Below are positions 10,050 to 22,910 of a stretch of 64,000 bases of DNA, piece after piece. The DNA lies in contig CM119264.1 in assembly GCA_051294375.1 (NCBI GenBank), positions 9,869,907-9,933,906 on the forward strand. Direction: 5' to 3'. A program made the position numbers and the translations under genes. Every line of letters starts with the position of its first letter. Position 1 is the stretch's first letter. The DNA is from Paraspadella gotoi (lineage: Eukaryota > Chaetognatha). Below the pieces are notes generated by a model that was not told where the DNA came from, ran no database searches, and was given only the letters and a program-made list of their open reading frames with translations.

Positions 10050-10282
10050 CTCTCTCTCTCTCTCTGCATCTCCTCTCCTCTCTCTCTCTCTCTCTCCTCT
10101 TCTCATTCTCTCTCTCTCTCTTCTCCTCACGATTTACGGACACCGTTCGCCTTGTAGGTAGGAAGAACCTCTCGCCCCATTTGGCGCAAGAAGTAACTGG
10201 GTCTTTCCGGGTTCGCTTAAAATTCGGTCGTCCCGCATTTCTCCTCTCTCTCTCTCTCTCTCTCTCTCCTTCTCTCTTCTCT

Positions 10283-10316
<34 letters not shown>

Positions 10317-10330
10317 CTTCTCTCTAATTA
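10050..10330. repeat. Two (CT)n blocks
   Basis: CT dinucleotide blocks at about 10052-10130 and 10240-10325 are separated by unique sequence. A (GA)n block in opposite composition follows at 10463-10515. Confidence 0.95.
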
Positions 10331-10482
10331 TCTTTTGAATATATTCATGTTCCTTCTTTACAGTCACGTCTGATCAGAGATTCATTTTTCTCAATCCTCT
10401 CTCTTATTCAATGAACGAAAAAAACAATTTTGGAGGACATGATTAATGTAGGATCCGAAGACCAGAGGAGAGAGAAGAGAGA

Positions 10483-10515
<33 letters not shown>

Positions 10516-11334
10516 CAGATGAAAGTGCACCGAAATCAGGAGCCACACTGGTCGATCCAGTTACTCAACCCAGGCGCATCAACCGATCACCCGGATACCT
10601 GTTGGCTGTTGGGCGCGGCACTTGAGCGGCAATAGGACTGATCTCTTAATTCTGTTAGTGTTTCTTTCTTTTGTAGCCGCATCCCTCATTATTTTCTTTT
10701 TAAAATATCCAATTTCCCTTTCCCCTTATTCGCAACTTCCATTTCACTCATGCATCATAAACCGGCGGTGTCTCATTATTTCAAATAAGTGTTTATCACC
10801 TACCATCTCTTCCTTTTATATATCTGTTTTTATTCTCTCCCTATGATTCCACTAACACTATTTAATATCTTATTTTTTATAAAAACCATTGTCTTTATTT
10901 CTATGTTCTCCCTTGTTTTCGATATCCTTTTATACTTTTTTCGGTTGTGGTTCACTCCTTTCTAGGCTTTCTCCGCTTGATACCGACCAATAACCGCCCT
11001 CTCAATCGCTCTTTTTTCTTCTCGCATTCGCACCGCTCGAGAAGCAATGAGGAAAGAAAAATGGAGGTTGAAGAGAAGAAAGAAGGGTAGGGGATGGCCC
11101 ATAAGAAAACTTCGGCAAGGCAGGATCTTTCAAGCTCTGCCGGAAATTGACTCAGGTAGACGAGTGGCACAGATTGAAAGATGATGGAGTACAGGCCGAA
11201 AAGAGTAGATGTAAGTCAGAATAAGGGGACGAAAGAGCCGAGAGAGAGGAGAAGAGAGAGATATATTTAATTCAAGAGAAGTATCAAGAAAAATGGAGTT
11301 AGAAATAGAACAATTTTAGGAAGTTGCGCACACC
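10331..11334. other. Intergenic, no gene seen
   Basis: Apart from the GA tract at 10463-10515 this is unique AT-rich sequence. The frame at 10622-10846 is hydrophobic but lacks a start context or neighbouring splice signals. Confidence 0.45.
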
Positions 11335-11532
11335 TGAGTGATGTGTCTTGGGCCCACGGAGGAATCCCGCTCTTGTAGGCGGGTAACCAATATGGTAAGA
11401 GTGTCGGATTTTTGAATGGATATCACGAATTCTAAAACTGAAGGTCAGGATCGTAGATCGTCAATCGTTTTTTCAGCAGAAGTTAACCACGATCTTCGAC
11501 ATTCTTTTGAAACGAAAAGCTCAAAGAACTTT

Positions 11533-11793
11533 TCCAGGCGGAGCCAAATCCAATTGGCTCAGAGGGGGAAATCACACCCATCCGTAAGGGCGTGTGTTAG
11601 CATCCAACAGGATCATAAAACGGACTTACCTCTGATATGGCGCAAAAACAGGACGAGACCGATTGGTCCTATAAGGGTTATATCCGCGCCCAGTGACTGG
11701 ATTGCGTCACTGAGGGTCGGAGCCCCCCAAAGCAACACGTGAGATGCCCCATTGCCCAATGGGATCACAGGGGGCAACCCGGCTGTTTGCCAT
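11533..11793 (+). repeat. Damaged copy of the hairpin-chain repeat
   Basis: It shares GCCAAATCC..TTGGCTCAGAGGGGG, the CAGTGAC..GTCACTG hairpin and GGCAACCCGGCTG with 22658-22910, with added bases breaking some stems. Confidence 0.8.
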
Positions 11794-14700
11794 ATCTCGT
11801 CTCTTATCTTTTATTTGCTACAACTCGTAGGCAGCGTACGACCTGTTTGTCCTTCCCTTGATCTGGGCAATTAGACCACTTATTGTCTTAACTTCCGGCG
11901 TGTAAGGCAACTCAATTCTGTTTCGATTATTATGGATCACGAAAGGAGTAAGCATGTACTAGTGCAGTCACGTGGATAACATTACAAGACTTGTGTAATC
12001 GTGCGCGTTTTCACCAATTGCACAAGAATTTAATAACTGAAGAATTTCATGGACGATACTGAGAATTTGCCGAGTTCCATTTTATATTAAAAACTGGCAA
12101 GAGTAGTCCTGTAAATCGCCTTTATTTTGGTACTTGTGTTAATACAATATACGGTGAAGTCATTGACCATATAGAAATACGGTCGGCGATCAGAAAAAAA
12201 TGTGGTATTTATCTTCGGTAGTTATTACTTGATTAGTTCTCTAAGTCAATTTATTGTTTACCACAAATACTAAGTAATACTTAATAAGAGCCTTGTCTGT
12301 GCTCAAGTGTAGCTCAGGTTATCAGTCGGGAAATGGCATGCATGAAAAACTTGAATTCTTTAACTTGTATTCCTGGTTTTCCTCTTTTTCTCTCTTTTCG
12401 TCATGTTCTTGGTTCTTTCTCAATCCTTATTAGTCGATCTGGTTATTTTTATTTTGTACGTCTTTAGGTAGTTTCGAGCGCTGTAACTGTACTTGAGACA
12501 TAAGATTGGACGCTCTTCGCCTCGTTCTGATTTCATTCATGCATAATTCGACTCAAGAGATTTAGAGATTTCAAGAAGATTCAATTTTTTTTTCGAACGT
12601 TTAATTTATAAGGGGAAGGGCCGGCCCGCCCTGGAAAACGCGATGACTAATCCGAGTATATTCTGGCTACAGAAATCAGCGGTCAGTCATGCCCTGTTAT
12701 GAATGTTTATGAATAGATTTCCCCCGCCCCCGAGATAGTAATTATAGGTATACTTATCCCAGCGTCGGAAACCCGTTTTTTTTTCACGAACAGATGACTC
12801 AATTCTACAATTAATAGACCAAATAAAAAATAACAAATATTAGTAAAAGATGAAAAATAAGTACAAATAAGCTATAAGGGTCAAAGCTTTATCACGCATA
12901 AAGTTGCAAATTTAGAGCACTCACTTGAAATATATTGAGGGAGAAAAGATGTGGGGACTGTGGACAATGACATGACATAACAGATGACTTTGAACATGAA
13001 ATTACAGGAGAATCATTATTGAAATTGGTACAACCAATATATAATTGTATAGTTCTCATTGATCGTAAAAGTTTTAATAAAAATAAGCTATCTTGCCCGA
13101 CCTTAGAATATAGACAGGGGCTTTGGTGGTTTAAAGGCCCGACTTCATACACTGCTTACATTGATAATTGAACAGAATCATTAACAGCAGGAGAATGCCC
13201 TGACAAGGCTATTTCAGAAATCAAGCTCTCTGCACACGCTCTCAGCACAAACTGCTCATCAACTCCTTCACATCGCTCACAAACAGTCTCGTTGATATCA
13301 CGTTGTTCCCCAGCATGTACTTGGGTTATATTATATCAGCATATGATCAAGTTTAATAATGATACGGCCATAATTTTTGATATAATATTTCAAAGAATGT
13401 TTAATTGGTATGAAATATATTATAATTCAACAAACAATTCACAGGGTTTGGGCAGACATGATGAAAAAAGGTTTATATAATGGAGGGCATGAATACAGAG
13501 AATAGAGGTTACTTGAGATGATAAAGATTGAGAGATGAGATTTCAGGTGGTAAGCGGTCTTGAATATATATCATCGAGAGGAATTCACAATTCAAGAAAG
13601 AAAAGAGAAACGAAAGGGCTAAAGCAGGATAAATCAGACCAATCGGAGATAAGATGCCGACACGGAGATACCAAACCGGGAATAAATCTCACCATCATCG
13701 CTCATTGGGATCGAATAACCAGTGGCGCACAGGGCCTATGGTAGGAATTATATGATACTGATCTAGCAAAACAATGGAACGTTGTCTGTCATGCTAGGCC
13801 GGAATGATAATCCTCGCTTTGGAGAATTGGGGGTAACATAATATGGCTCACGTGGTCAACAAAATGTTTATGATATCAGCTGGTGAGCGAGTCGTTAATT
13901 TTTCTATTCCTGGGGGATTGGATTTTTTCTCCTTTTTGATTATATTTGCATTTTCCGAGAGAATTTCAATATCGTCGAAACGAAAGCGATCGGTTTAATA
14001 AATTTTTCATCCTGGTAAGAAAAAAAATACAAGAAAAAATACTTCTATAAAAATAAAAAACGCTCAAGATAAAATTCTTTACTTTTTTTGGTAAGAGGAC
14101 ATTGTCTTGTATTACTCGTTAAGGCCGTCAGTTTCAAATTAGGAATAATGAATCTTTTTTTTTCCCAAACCTACCTCATAGACCTTTGTACCTCGTTTCT
14201 CAGTGGTGGGAAATTCACTTGAAAAGACAATATTTAAGTAGAAATCCATCAATCGAATGCGAAGAATATACAATTTTTTTTTTTGGATTTCTAACTATAA
14301 ATATAATATGTAACAAACCATAATTGTTTAGACGCTTGCCGCGTTTAAGAGAACCATCAATTGCTTGAGAGAGCTTTCAAAGAGTAAATAATTCTGGTTT
14401 TGGAAAGATTGTATATAAAGTATGGGGGTTTCAGGAGGTTCGACCCCTTTGCAATATATTTTGCCTTTCATCAAAAGTGCACAGAAGTGATAAATCTACT
14501 GAATTCCATAATTAGATCTAATTATTTTTTATTTCTCCTTAATTACCATATTATTATATTCCTACTCCAGTAGTTCTTATCTCAATAATCTTATATTTCT
14601 TATACTTAAGATCATATACAAAAAATAAAACTCTTTTACCTAACATATTCCTAATAGGTAGGGGTAGCGCAACATCAAGGGGGAAAAGAGGCAGAAGCAC

Positions 14701-14815
14701 CAAAAAAATATTATCACAGGGCGAGTACATGCTAACAAAAAATTTACTTAAGTGTATAAAAAAAATAAATGTAGATATGAAAAAAAAGACTTTCTTTCGT
14801 TGTTGTTATTTGGCG

Positions 14816-14987
14816 TTTATTGAGACTAAAGACCGAAATCTCTTTATACAATTCAACTTTTTAAGGTGCATACAAGTTTCGGCTTTCATTCAAGCCTCTC
14901 ATCAGTTGAATGAAACCAAAACACTTGTATGCACATGTTAAAATAAAAATCGTTGATGTTAAAAGATTTCGTCTTTAATCTCAAATT
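14816..14987. repeat. Damaged copy of the foldback element
   Basis: It corresponds to 25233-25396. GGTGCATACAAGTTTCGGC and a right arm ending in TCTTTAATCTCAAA are present, but insertions and substitutions break the pairing that is perfect in the other copy. Confidence 0.8.
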
Positions 14988-17900
14988 AAAAAATTTAAAA
15001 TTTAAACCAGAAATATTTTTAATAATAACTATAATTGAGTGTCATATATAAATTTAAGCAAAACTTTATTTTAATTGGTTTGTAAAAAATAAAAAAAATT
15101 CCTTGAAAATTTAATGTGCTTTTAAATTTTTTTACTAGTATCAGATTGACCATAATTTTCTAAATCGTATTGACCTTCTCCCCTCCTAAAAGAGAGTTTA
15201 TTCTGGGTCTGTAGCACCCACAAGAAATGGGTCCTTTTTGGGAGAAAAACGACCTAATTCCTGCTACTTTATTTTTCTAAACTAATTTAGTTTTAATATC
15301 TAATGATTAACTCATAATCTTTTATCAAATTACCCTTTACTGAATAATTCGCTTTTAAAAGCCTAATCTGACTGTGCATTAGAGATTTACGTTAATCTAA
15401 AAAACTAAAACACCATATTGATTATACATGTTAAACCCTCACGATTAAACGCTTTAATAAACTAATGAGCGAGAAACAACATTAATTGCCATAAACCAAG
15501 TTAGATTACGCAAGAAAGAAAGACTCCCATAGACTAAATCCCAGAATACACAAGATAAATGGGTTCGACGAAGATAACAACCAATTTCTTGTAACTGTGA
15601 TACCCTTTAATTTTATGGGTTTTGTTAATAGTTTATTATAACTAATTTAAACCTCTAATCGGGGAGGCAGGAAATGGAGGCGCTTTCGAAAAATAGTTAA
15701 AAAACTTAATCTCTGTATTTTTTTGGGTAACACAACCTCAGACCACCCTTAGTAATTTTTATTCCTTGGAATAAAATGGCAACAATCAAGCTATATTCTC
15801 AACATGCGTTCTTAATTGGCAATTAGGACTTAGTAAACGGATGTTTACACCACCGCTCAATTACTTAACGCGGAATCTCTTTATTTAAGAAGGATAGGTT
15901 GGTTGGCTTTTATGCGTCCTTATTGGATGCACTTCGCCGTCTCCTCGGATCTACTCTGCTTGGAAGATTCATTTTTCCAAATATAAAATCATGTTATCCT
16001 ACCTAATTTCTTCGGAAATTGGGATGTTGCGATGGTCAAATGATCGCATTGCATCTAGTTGGGTTTGGGAAATGTTGCTTTTGATGATCAGCATTTATAA
16101 CGATTGAAGGTACTGCCACTATGATTAATTGGTCAACTGGATTAGTCGTTTCATAGTCCATTAAAGTCAGCAAAACAAATGTGCTTGTTCATTTTTTGAA
16201 TAATGAATGAATGAATGATGAATGATGATGTTAATGAATGAAATGAAAATTGTTTATGTATATTGTAACAAATTTTTGAATTTTGCTCGTAGTAAAAAAA
16301 TATTTCTTAAATGAGTAGTATATGGTTTATCATTAGCATTAATAGTGTATCTTCAAACTTTTTAGCGTCTAAAACAAATATTTTTCTAATCATAATCTTT
16401 TGTAACATTCAATAATAAAAATGGTCTTTTCCAAGTATGTATACTTTTCCGCACTTTTAAAAAAAAATTATATTTCAAAAAACATTTTTCCCCCCCATTT
16501 TCCGCCCGCTTTCTTCCCAACGTCTTAATCTTTTCGTATACCGCACATTGACATTTTATGACATGATGCCCTCAATTATTATAAATATATGTATCCTCAT
16601 TAATGAAATTTATGAACAAATGCATATCTCATTTTTTTAATTTTATGGCCTGGCATCCCTCAATCATTTAAATTGATGACATTGCATATTTGGATTTTAA
16701 AGTAATTCTAATAGAATTTCCACGGTGAATATTGCCCAACAGCAAATTTTCTTCTCAAAAATCTTAAATTTGCTTCACGTTTTTTCTCGAGTCCATGGCC
16801 CGCAACTTTTGGCTACAAACGTCCCGTCATCAATTCTTACTTTTGGACGAACGATTTGGGGGACGAAAACTCTGGTGTTTGCAACCGAAGATCCGTTATG
16901 GTTCTTTTGCCAAAAAAACCTGACTTCGAAAAAAATAATAATTGGGGTTGGATTTTGGCGGAATTAGCGGGGATATGGTTTTCATTCAATAATCACTGGT
17001 ACTAAATTGCCAGTGCGCTCCTTTTTAATCAAAAAGCAACGAAGGAGAGGAGCTGCTAGATTGGTTCAATCTTCTGCTCCTGAGTCAAGGAGGAACAATG
17101 AAAAATTTTTGTTTCGGGGGGCGGGCTAAAGGCGGGCGACCTTGTTGCTGGATTTAGAATATTTGGAAACTAAAATTAAACTCTAGTGGACAATGATCCT
17201 CTAAAGTCCGATAAAAAAAGTTTTATTTCTCAGGGAAATCACATTATGTCATTATCTCAAATTCTTGTGCACAGGTGATGATAGGCGTCTTAACACCTCC
17301 GAGCATTGCTCTGTTGAGAGTACAATACTTCTAGCCCTGTCCCAAAGTCTGGGGCAAGAATATCGGCTACTTTTAATTGAATGAATAATTAATGAATGAT
17401 GATTTTTTATTTGTTTGCTGGTACTTCAATTAATATGATATAAGGGTCCCTTAATATGTCGAGGTCGCGAAATTCTATTTATTTAAATGATTAGCCAATC
17501 TGTTAAATTTAAAAAGCTGATACATCTCGTTCTTTGGTTTTACCCTCTTTTTAATTTATTTTCCCTTTTTACCATCACAATTTCTCTATACTTAATTGAA
17601 TATTTTGTGTTACACCGCACCAATTATGGGAAGTTTATCATTCATTTAATTAAGAAGGCTATCTTTGGCCCCTGACTTTTTGACCAGCTTTGGTAGTTTA
17701 AGGTCTCCCATCAACTCCCCTTTACAACTTCCCACATCAAAGACTCTCCACGCTCTCTCACTCTGCAGTCCACTAACTCAATTCACTCGCCAGAGGATCT
17801 GGTCTTAACTATCAAATGACGGTTGTATTGGTGTGTGCTTGGGTCATAATTCAGCGAGTAATCAAACTTATAATTTTCTATTCTCATTTTCTACATTTGT

Positions 17901-19745
17901 TTGGCTAGATAGTGGCCATTTGGATGCCCCGGCAATTTCAAATGGAACATTAATTAAATCTTCACGGGGGTGGTATAATCTCTCACAATGTTTTTCTCCT
18001 TTCAAAAATGTTTTGCCAAACAATTATGGTAGGTTTACCCCTTGTGCAATGCAATGCGTCCGGCTTTGACTGTTGTTCCGTTCTGATATCTTTCTTTTCT
18101 TATAAGATTATTTAATATAATATGCTAGCCTAAATAAAGTTTTGCTCCTATAGAGATTCCACTTATGGTGCCCTATTCTGTTTTATTCAACTTGTCTTCT
18201 TTTAAGGGTTTTTACAAAACATAAGTTGATAAATGAATATTTGTAATATTTTTTTCTCGGTGATACGCATCGGCGAGTTATATACCTAAAAACAGCAATC
18301 AATCAATCACCGGGGGATTAATTACGTCGAGAAAAAATGACCTAAACTTTCTACAAACTAGATCTTAGCGCCGTGGTCACTTTATATTAGATTCCTATTT
18401 ATCTTTCTTTTTTTTCTTTTGGTTGTCGCTATTTATTTCTGACTGTGTCGGAATCTTGTGTAGATATTGAATTCCTAATCTGTTCCACAAGTAGCACTGC
18501 CAAATCTTTCATTATTACCCGAATAACCGACGTTTTTTTTGGTGGTAAAAAAAATGTACGCGATTTAATCTCCTTTGATCCTAGTTATTTTTGTTGTCGG
18601 ATACGATTTTTTTAGCGTGTTCTTTACCCGAAATTCGAATTTTGTATTGGAGAAAATACTCCTCACAGATTCCTTTAGCATAGCGAATGTAGGGATTAAC
18701 AATTAAATATTCATCTGAAATCACTAAAATTGTTATAGGGGGGTGGAAATGATAAATTTTTTAAAAATGATGTAAAAGGAATATATATGAGCAATAAATT
18801 CACTTAAAATCTCTTTTAGGACATTTTGGGATAAAAATACTTTATAATACAGAAATTACGTTGTGAGAAAATTAAACCCAGGCATCCAACCTCTTCGGGA
18901 AATTATCTCCTAATTCCCAAAGATAGCGATAACGGCGATCCAACATAGTCACGGGCGTTCTTCGGGTTTGTAACACGATTTTACTGGGGCTGATTAGATA
19001 CATCTCTTAGTATTCTTGTTACTCTGCACTATTAATTTTTGATTGTAAAAAAAAGTTCAGTGAAGGAATTCTTATTGGGGTTTAGATTTCTCTTCTTTAA
19101 CCGATAATCTCTTAATGTTCCTTTATGACTTAATCATTATATTTGTTACGTTTCTCTTTTCATTTGCTTTCATTCAAAAATTTTATATATTTTCTACCGT
19201 TATTACTATCTCCGCGTCTCACATTGGTCATGAAAATTATCCTTAATTTCGCATCTAAATGTATATTCCAGTTTACTCCTTTTTTGGCTTAATTATGAAC
19301 CTTTTTTTTACCGACTCCAAGTAAAGGCTATTAAAGACGAAATGGATGCTTTTATTTCTAAGTAAAACTTCCAACTGTATGAATCTCATTGTTCTCTACC
19401 TTTTTTCAATTTTTTAAGCTTAATATCCAAGTATTCTTCTTTAGTGTAACGATGATAGTAATCTGGTTCTATTTAATACTGGGACAATTTATATTCGTGA
19501 AAGAACTGCACAGATCTCACAATGGGCATTTCCCTACGTTTTTTTAATTTTCGTATACTGGGGGCATAGGTTCTTTTCTTTCATCATTCCCATTACAGTA
19601 TATATTTTTATAAATATATATTTTTTCTGGAACAAAATAATTACGGTACATCTCAAGTAGTTAGAAGCCAATTCAACTGCGTTAACACAATCGTTTTCAA
19701 GAGTGTGCCGAACCCTTTCATTATTTAATTTTTCTCTCACATTCT

Positions 19746-19855
19746 CCATCCAATCTTTCCCTTTTTGTTTTACGACACGAATGGCGACTTACTTCTCTTG
19801 TGTCCTTTCTATTCTTGTTTATCTCTCAAGCTCTCATAAAATAATCGGACATTCT
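19746..19855. other. Unmatched sequence before an N gap
   Basis: Homology to exon 3 stops near 19745 and about 110 bases of unrelated pyrimidine-leaning sequence lead into the 25-N run at 19856-19880. Confidence 0.5.
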
Positions 19856-19880
19856 NNNNNNNNNNNNNNNNNNNNNNNNN
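19856..19880. other. Assembly gap (25 N)
   Basis: Exactly 25 undetermined bases at the right end of the noisy XKR duplicate. Confidence 0.95.
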
Positions 19881-20277
19881 CCTCGTCGTTACAGTCCCGA
19901 TCCAGACGAAATCTAATCTCTCTCTCCTCAATCAAGGAGAAAGAGTCAGAAGGGAACGCGTCCGCTCTCGGATTCTTGAAAGGGAGGTAGGAGGGAGTTG
20001 GGAGGGAGGAATGAGAAGAGAGAGATGGTAGGTGGGAGGGAGAAGAGGGAGGTAGGAGGGTGGACGGAGAAGAGGGAGGTGGGAGGGAGGAGGAAATAGA
20101 GAATTATGATGAGTTCTGTAGTTTAAATATTGCCAGTGAAAAGTCGCCTAGTTAATAATTTTACTAAATGACCTAAATGACCTTATAGTTACTTATAAAA
20201 TGCGAATTAAATTAGCTAAGATTGATAAGAAATTAAAAATGAGAAAGTAGCAGCGAAACCATAAAGAATACATATAT

Positions 20278-20280
20278 CTT

Positions 20281-20358
<78 letters not shown>

Positions 20359-20383
20359 CATCTATCTATCTATCTATCTATAA
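20278..20383. repeat. (CTAT)n microsatellite
   Basis: About 25 CTAT/TATC tetranucleotide units with one CATC interruption. Confidence 0.98.
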
Positions 20384-20559
20384 ATCAATAGATATCGTCA
20401 TCTAACTCTCTATCAATCTGTCTATCTGCATATCTCTTTTTATTTTTTGTAAAAATCAATTGATTTGTCCATTTTCTTATTAAACAATATTAAAAAATCT
20501 ACAACTTTCTTTATTCTTTTCTAAGTTTCCTTCTTTTTCTCCTTCCCTCTGAAAAAAAA

Positions 20560-20654
20560 AATGAGTGTCCAGCCCAGATTGCGAAAGAAGTGTTGGAAAA
20601 AAAGAGAAAGAGAGAAAGAGTGAAAGAGAGATAGAGTTAGAGAAGAAAAAGATG

Positions 20655-20707
<53 letters not shown>

Positions 20708-21571
20708 TGAGAGAGAAAAAAGGACGAAAAAAAATAAGAAAGGCTCTAGGCAAAGAAAAAAAAGGAAATGAGAGGAAAGAGAGAGAAAGTGAGAATGGTG
20801 GGAAAATTAGGAAAAGAAGCCTAAAAGATTTATTCATGGCTTTGCTTTGTGCAAAGAAAAAAATTAGAAAAAACTAGAGCAGAGAAAAGAAGAGAGAGAG
20901 AGAGAGAGACGAGAGAGAGAGAAGAGAGAGAGAGAGAAAGAGAGAAAGAGAGATAGAGAGAAAGAGAGAGAGAAGAGAGAAAGAGAGAGAGAGATAGACA
21001 GAGAGAGATCGCTAGACATAAAGAAATACAAAAATAGCATGAAAGAGAGAGAAAAAGGGAGAGATAGACAGGCAGACAGACAGGGTGGCGCTCTTAATTA
21101 AAATGAGAGGGTGCAGAAATAGACGTCAATCTCCGATAGATACGCCGTGTTATTTCTAGATTATCCTGGTTCTTCTTTTCTTTTCTCCTCTCTTTCTTCT
21201 TCCTTTTCTCTCCCCCTCTATTTACCCTATCTCCTCTTCTCTAACTCATCCTCTCCCATCATCACCTTCGCCTTCAGATTTGCTTCAGGGTCCAACACTT
21301 TTTGCCTGAAACCCGACGGGGCCCGGCGCGAGCCTTGACGATGATTAATTAGCGGGGCCCCATCGACCGTGTCTCCTGTTTCCTTACAGAAGGGCCGGAA
21401 AATCTGCGAGAGAGAGAGAGAAATAGAGGGAGAGAGAGAGAGAGAGAGAGGGGGGGGAGGGTAAAAAATAGACACTAATGAGAGGCGCGGAGGTTATTAA
21501 GAAGAAGATGAGAGAAAGGCGATAAAAAGATAAGGTGAGAAGTGATAGTGACAAAGTGAGAGAGAGTGAGA

Positions 21572-21611
<40 letters not shown>

Positions 21612-21620
21612 AAAAAGTTT
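20560..21620. repeat. Purine-rich region with several (GA)n tracts
   Basis: GA dinucleotide tracts occur at about 20655-20712, 20890-21010, 21408-21452 and 21556-21608, with GAAA-rich sequence between and a CT-rich patch at 21175-21250. Arg/Glu and Ser/Leu frames here are repeat artefacts. Confidence 0.9.
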
Positions 21621-22050
21621 TTTGAAGATATAATAATGGTCTTGAGCTGATGGTTTTACTCATTGAGCCACCGACTGAAGGTGACGTGCTCCTTAATGGG
21701 GTGAACTTATTGCAATGCCTACAACCATGAGATAAAAAAGAATTTTAAGCGGCACCTATTTTCTTAATATCTTAACATATTTTTAGTTAAATCACTAAAT
21801 CGAGAAACGTAATCTAAACTGAATGTTTTCATTTTCTTCCTCTTCCACATCCCCTTCCTCGATTGTTTTCATCCTCGTCATTCTTCAAGTATTTTTTTTT
21901 TCCGCGTGAAAAGAGAAAAAAGTTGGTAAATGAAGATTTTCCTCATCCGCAAGCGACGATGAGAACGACGACGACGACGCCACCTCGTGGGAAAAAAAAA
22001 GATAATTTGCGAGGAGCGTAAATCTCGCGTCTTCTTTCGGCGCGCCTTCG
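21621..22050. other. Intergenic, no gene seen
   Basis: Mixed sequence with a short (GAC)n run near 21966-21982. No supported frame. GC content rises toward the CRE at 22051. Confidence 0.45.
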
Positions 22051-22066
22051 TGACGTCATAAAAACG
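22051..22066. promoter_or_regulatory. Perfect CRE (TGACGTCA) with adjacent ATAAAA
   Basis: The full CREB/ATF palindrome TGACGTCA occupies 22051-22058 and is followed at once by TAAAAACGCGTCA, in a CpG-rich patch (22010-22200). This looks like a promoter, but no coding exon was found downstream before the repeat at 22207. Confidence 0.3.
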
Positions 22067-22206
22067 CGTCATTGTTACGAGACTGGCGCTCGAGGGTTGG
22101 GCGAACTCTTGAGTTGGGCTGGCGACGTTACAAGAGCATTGGCGGGCGAGATTTTGCGAAAGCTCGAGAGATTAAAAGAGATGAAGATGTCCGAAATATT
22201 ATGCTC

Positions 22207-22455
22207 GTGTGGCGGTATATTCACACCGCCTCACGTCCACCCACCTTTCAGCCAAATCTCATTGGCTCAGAGGGGGAACACACCATCCCAGGCGTAGTGT
22301 TCCATCCACAGTCCTAATGACTTCCCTCTGCGTTGGCAAAGCGAGACCGTCCTAGGGTAACCGCGCCAGTGACTGGAGGCGTCACTGAGGGTCGGAAGCC
22401 CCCAAAGCCAACAGTGAGATGCCCATCCCAATGGGCATCACAGGCAACCCGGCTG
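22207..22455 (+). repeat. Hairpin-chain repeat, first copy
   Basis: This is about 250 bp, almost the same as 22658-22910. It contains GGCGGT..ACCGCC, CAGTGAC..GTCACTG, GATGCCCAT/ATGGGCATC (9-bp stem) and GGCAAC..GTTGCC hairpins in that order. The family is not recognised and there is no coding frame. It could be a SINE-like element or part of a larger repeat. Confidence 0.7.
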
Positions 22456-22498
22456 TTGCCATAAGTGGTGAGCCTACTATCGAACACGCAACCTTCTC

Positions 22499-22560
22499 AG
22501 GGTACGCTACGACAAACGCCTATGCCCCTGGGGTACGCTACGACAAACGCCTATGCCCCC
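22499..22560 (+). repeat. 32-bp unit in two tandem copies
   Basis: GGGTACGCTACGACAAACGC followed by CTATGCCCC occurs twice in direct succession, between the two hairpin-chain copies. Confidence 0.9.
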
Positions 22561-22657
22561 ACAACTCGCGCTCTCTCTCTCTCCCACTATGGTAACAGTC
22601 TTGTCAGACACCTCTCAGCGCTTGAGGAACCTGAGTGATGTCTTGGCCCGGGATCCT

Positions 22658-22910
22658 GTGGCGGTATATTCACACCGCCTCACGTCCACCATCCTTCAGC
22701 CAAATCCATTGGCTCAGAGGGGGAACACACCATCCCAGGCGTAGTGTTCCATCCACAGTCTAACGACTTCCCTCTGCGTTGGCAAAGCGAGACCGTCCTA
22801 GGGTAACCGCGCCAGTGACTGGATGCGTCACTGAGGGTCGGAAGCCCCCAAAGCCAACACGTGAGATGCCCCATCCCAATGGGCATCACAGGCAACCCGG
22901 CTGTTGCCAT
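22658..22910 (+). repeat. Hairpin-chain repeat, second copy
   Basis: The stems are GGCGGT (22660-22665) with ACCGCC (22674-22679); CAGTGAC (22813-22819) with GTCACTG (22827-22833); GATGCC (22865-22870) with GGCATC (22882-22887); and GGCAAC (22891-22896) with GTTGCC (22903-22908). A third, noisy copy lies at 11533-11793. Four stems preserved between two slightly diverged copies suggest that the folded form may matter. Confidence 0.7.

Larger units (their letters stand above)
11335..19745 (+). pseudogene. Indel-rich duplicate of the 22.6-29.1 kb XKR locus
   Basis: The order of landmarks matches 22630-29085: the hairpin-chain repeat (about 11533-11793), long non-coding stretches, the foldback element (14816-14987), XKR-like exon 1 (15776 to about 16109), exon 2 (about 16703-17060) and most of exon 3 (from 17794). 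The match stops near 19745, inside exon 3. This copy is about 8.4 kb against about 6.5 kb. The excess comes from frequent extra single bases, often doubling a neighbour, in both exons and introns, so every exon frame is destroyed. Some stretches, such as the counterpart of the CCCTAA run and the start of exon 3, differ by more than insertions. The likeliest reading is uncorrected long-read filler. A real tandem duplicate seen only through noisy reads remains possible. Confidence 0.75.

Noticed and set aside
14435-14450. GGTTCGACCCC, resembling a tRNA B box
   Set aside because: The clean copy near 24967 lacks it, so it is probably produced by inserted bases; no A box nearby.
22680-22910. Overlapping frames inside the hairpin-chain repeat
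   Set aside because: Frames differ between the two copies because of single-base changes, so protein coding is not maintained.
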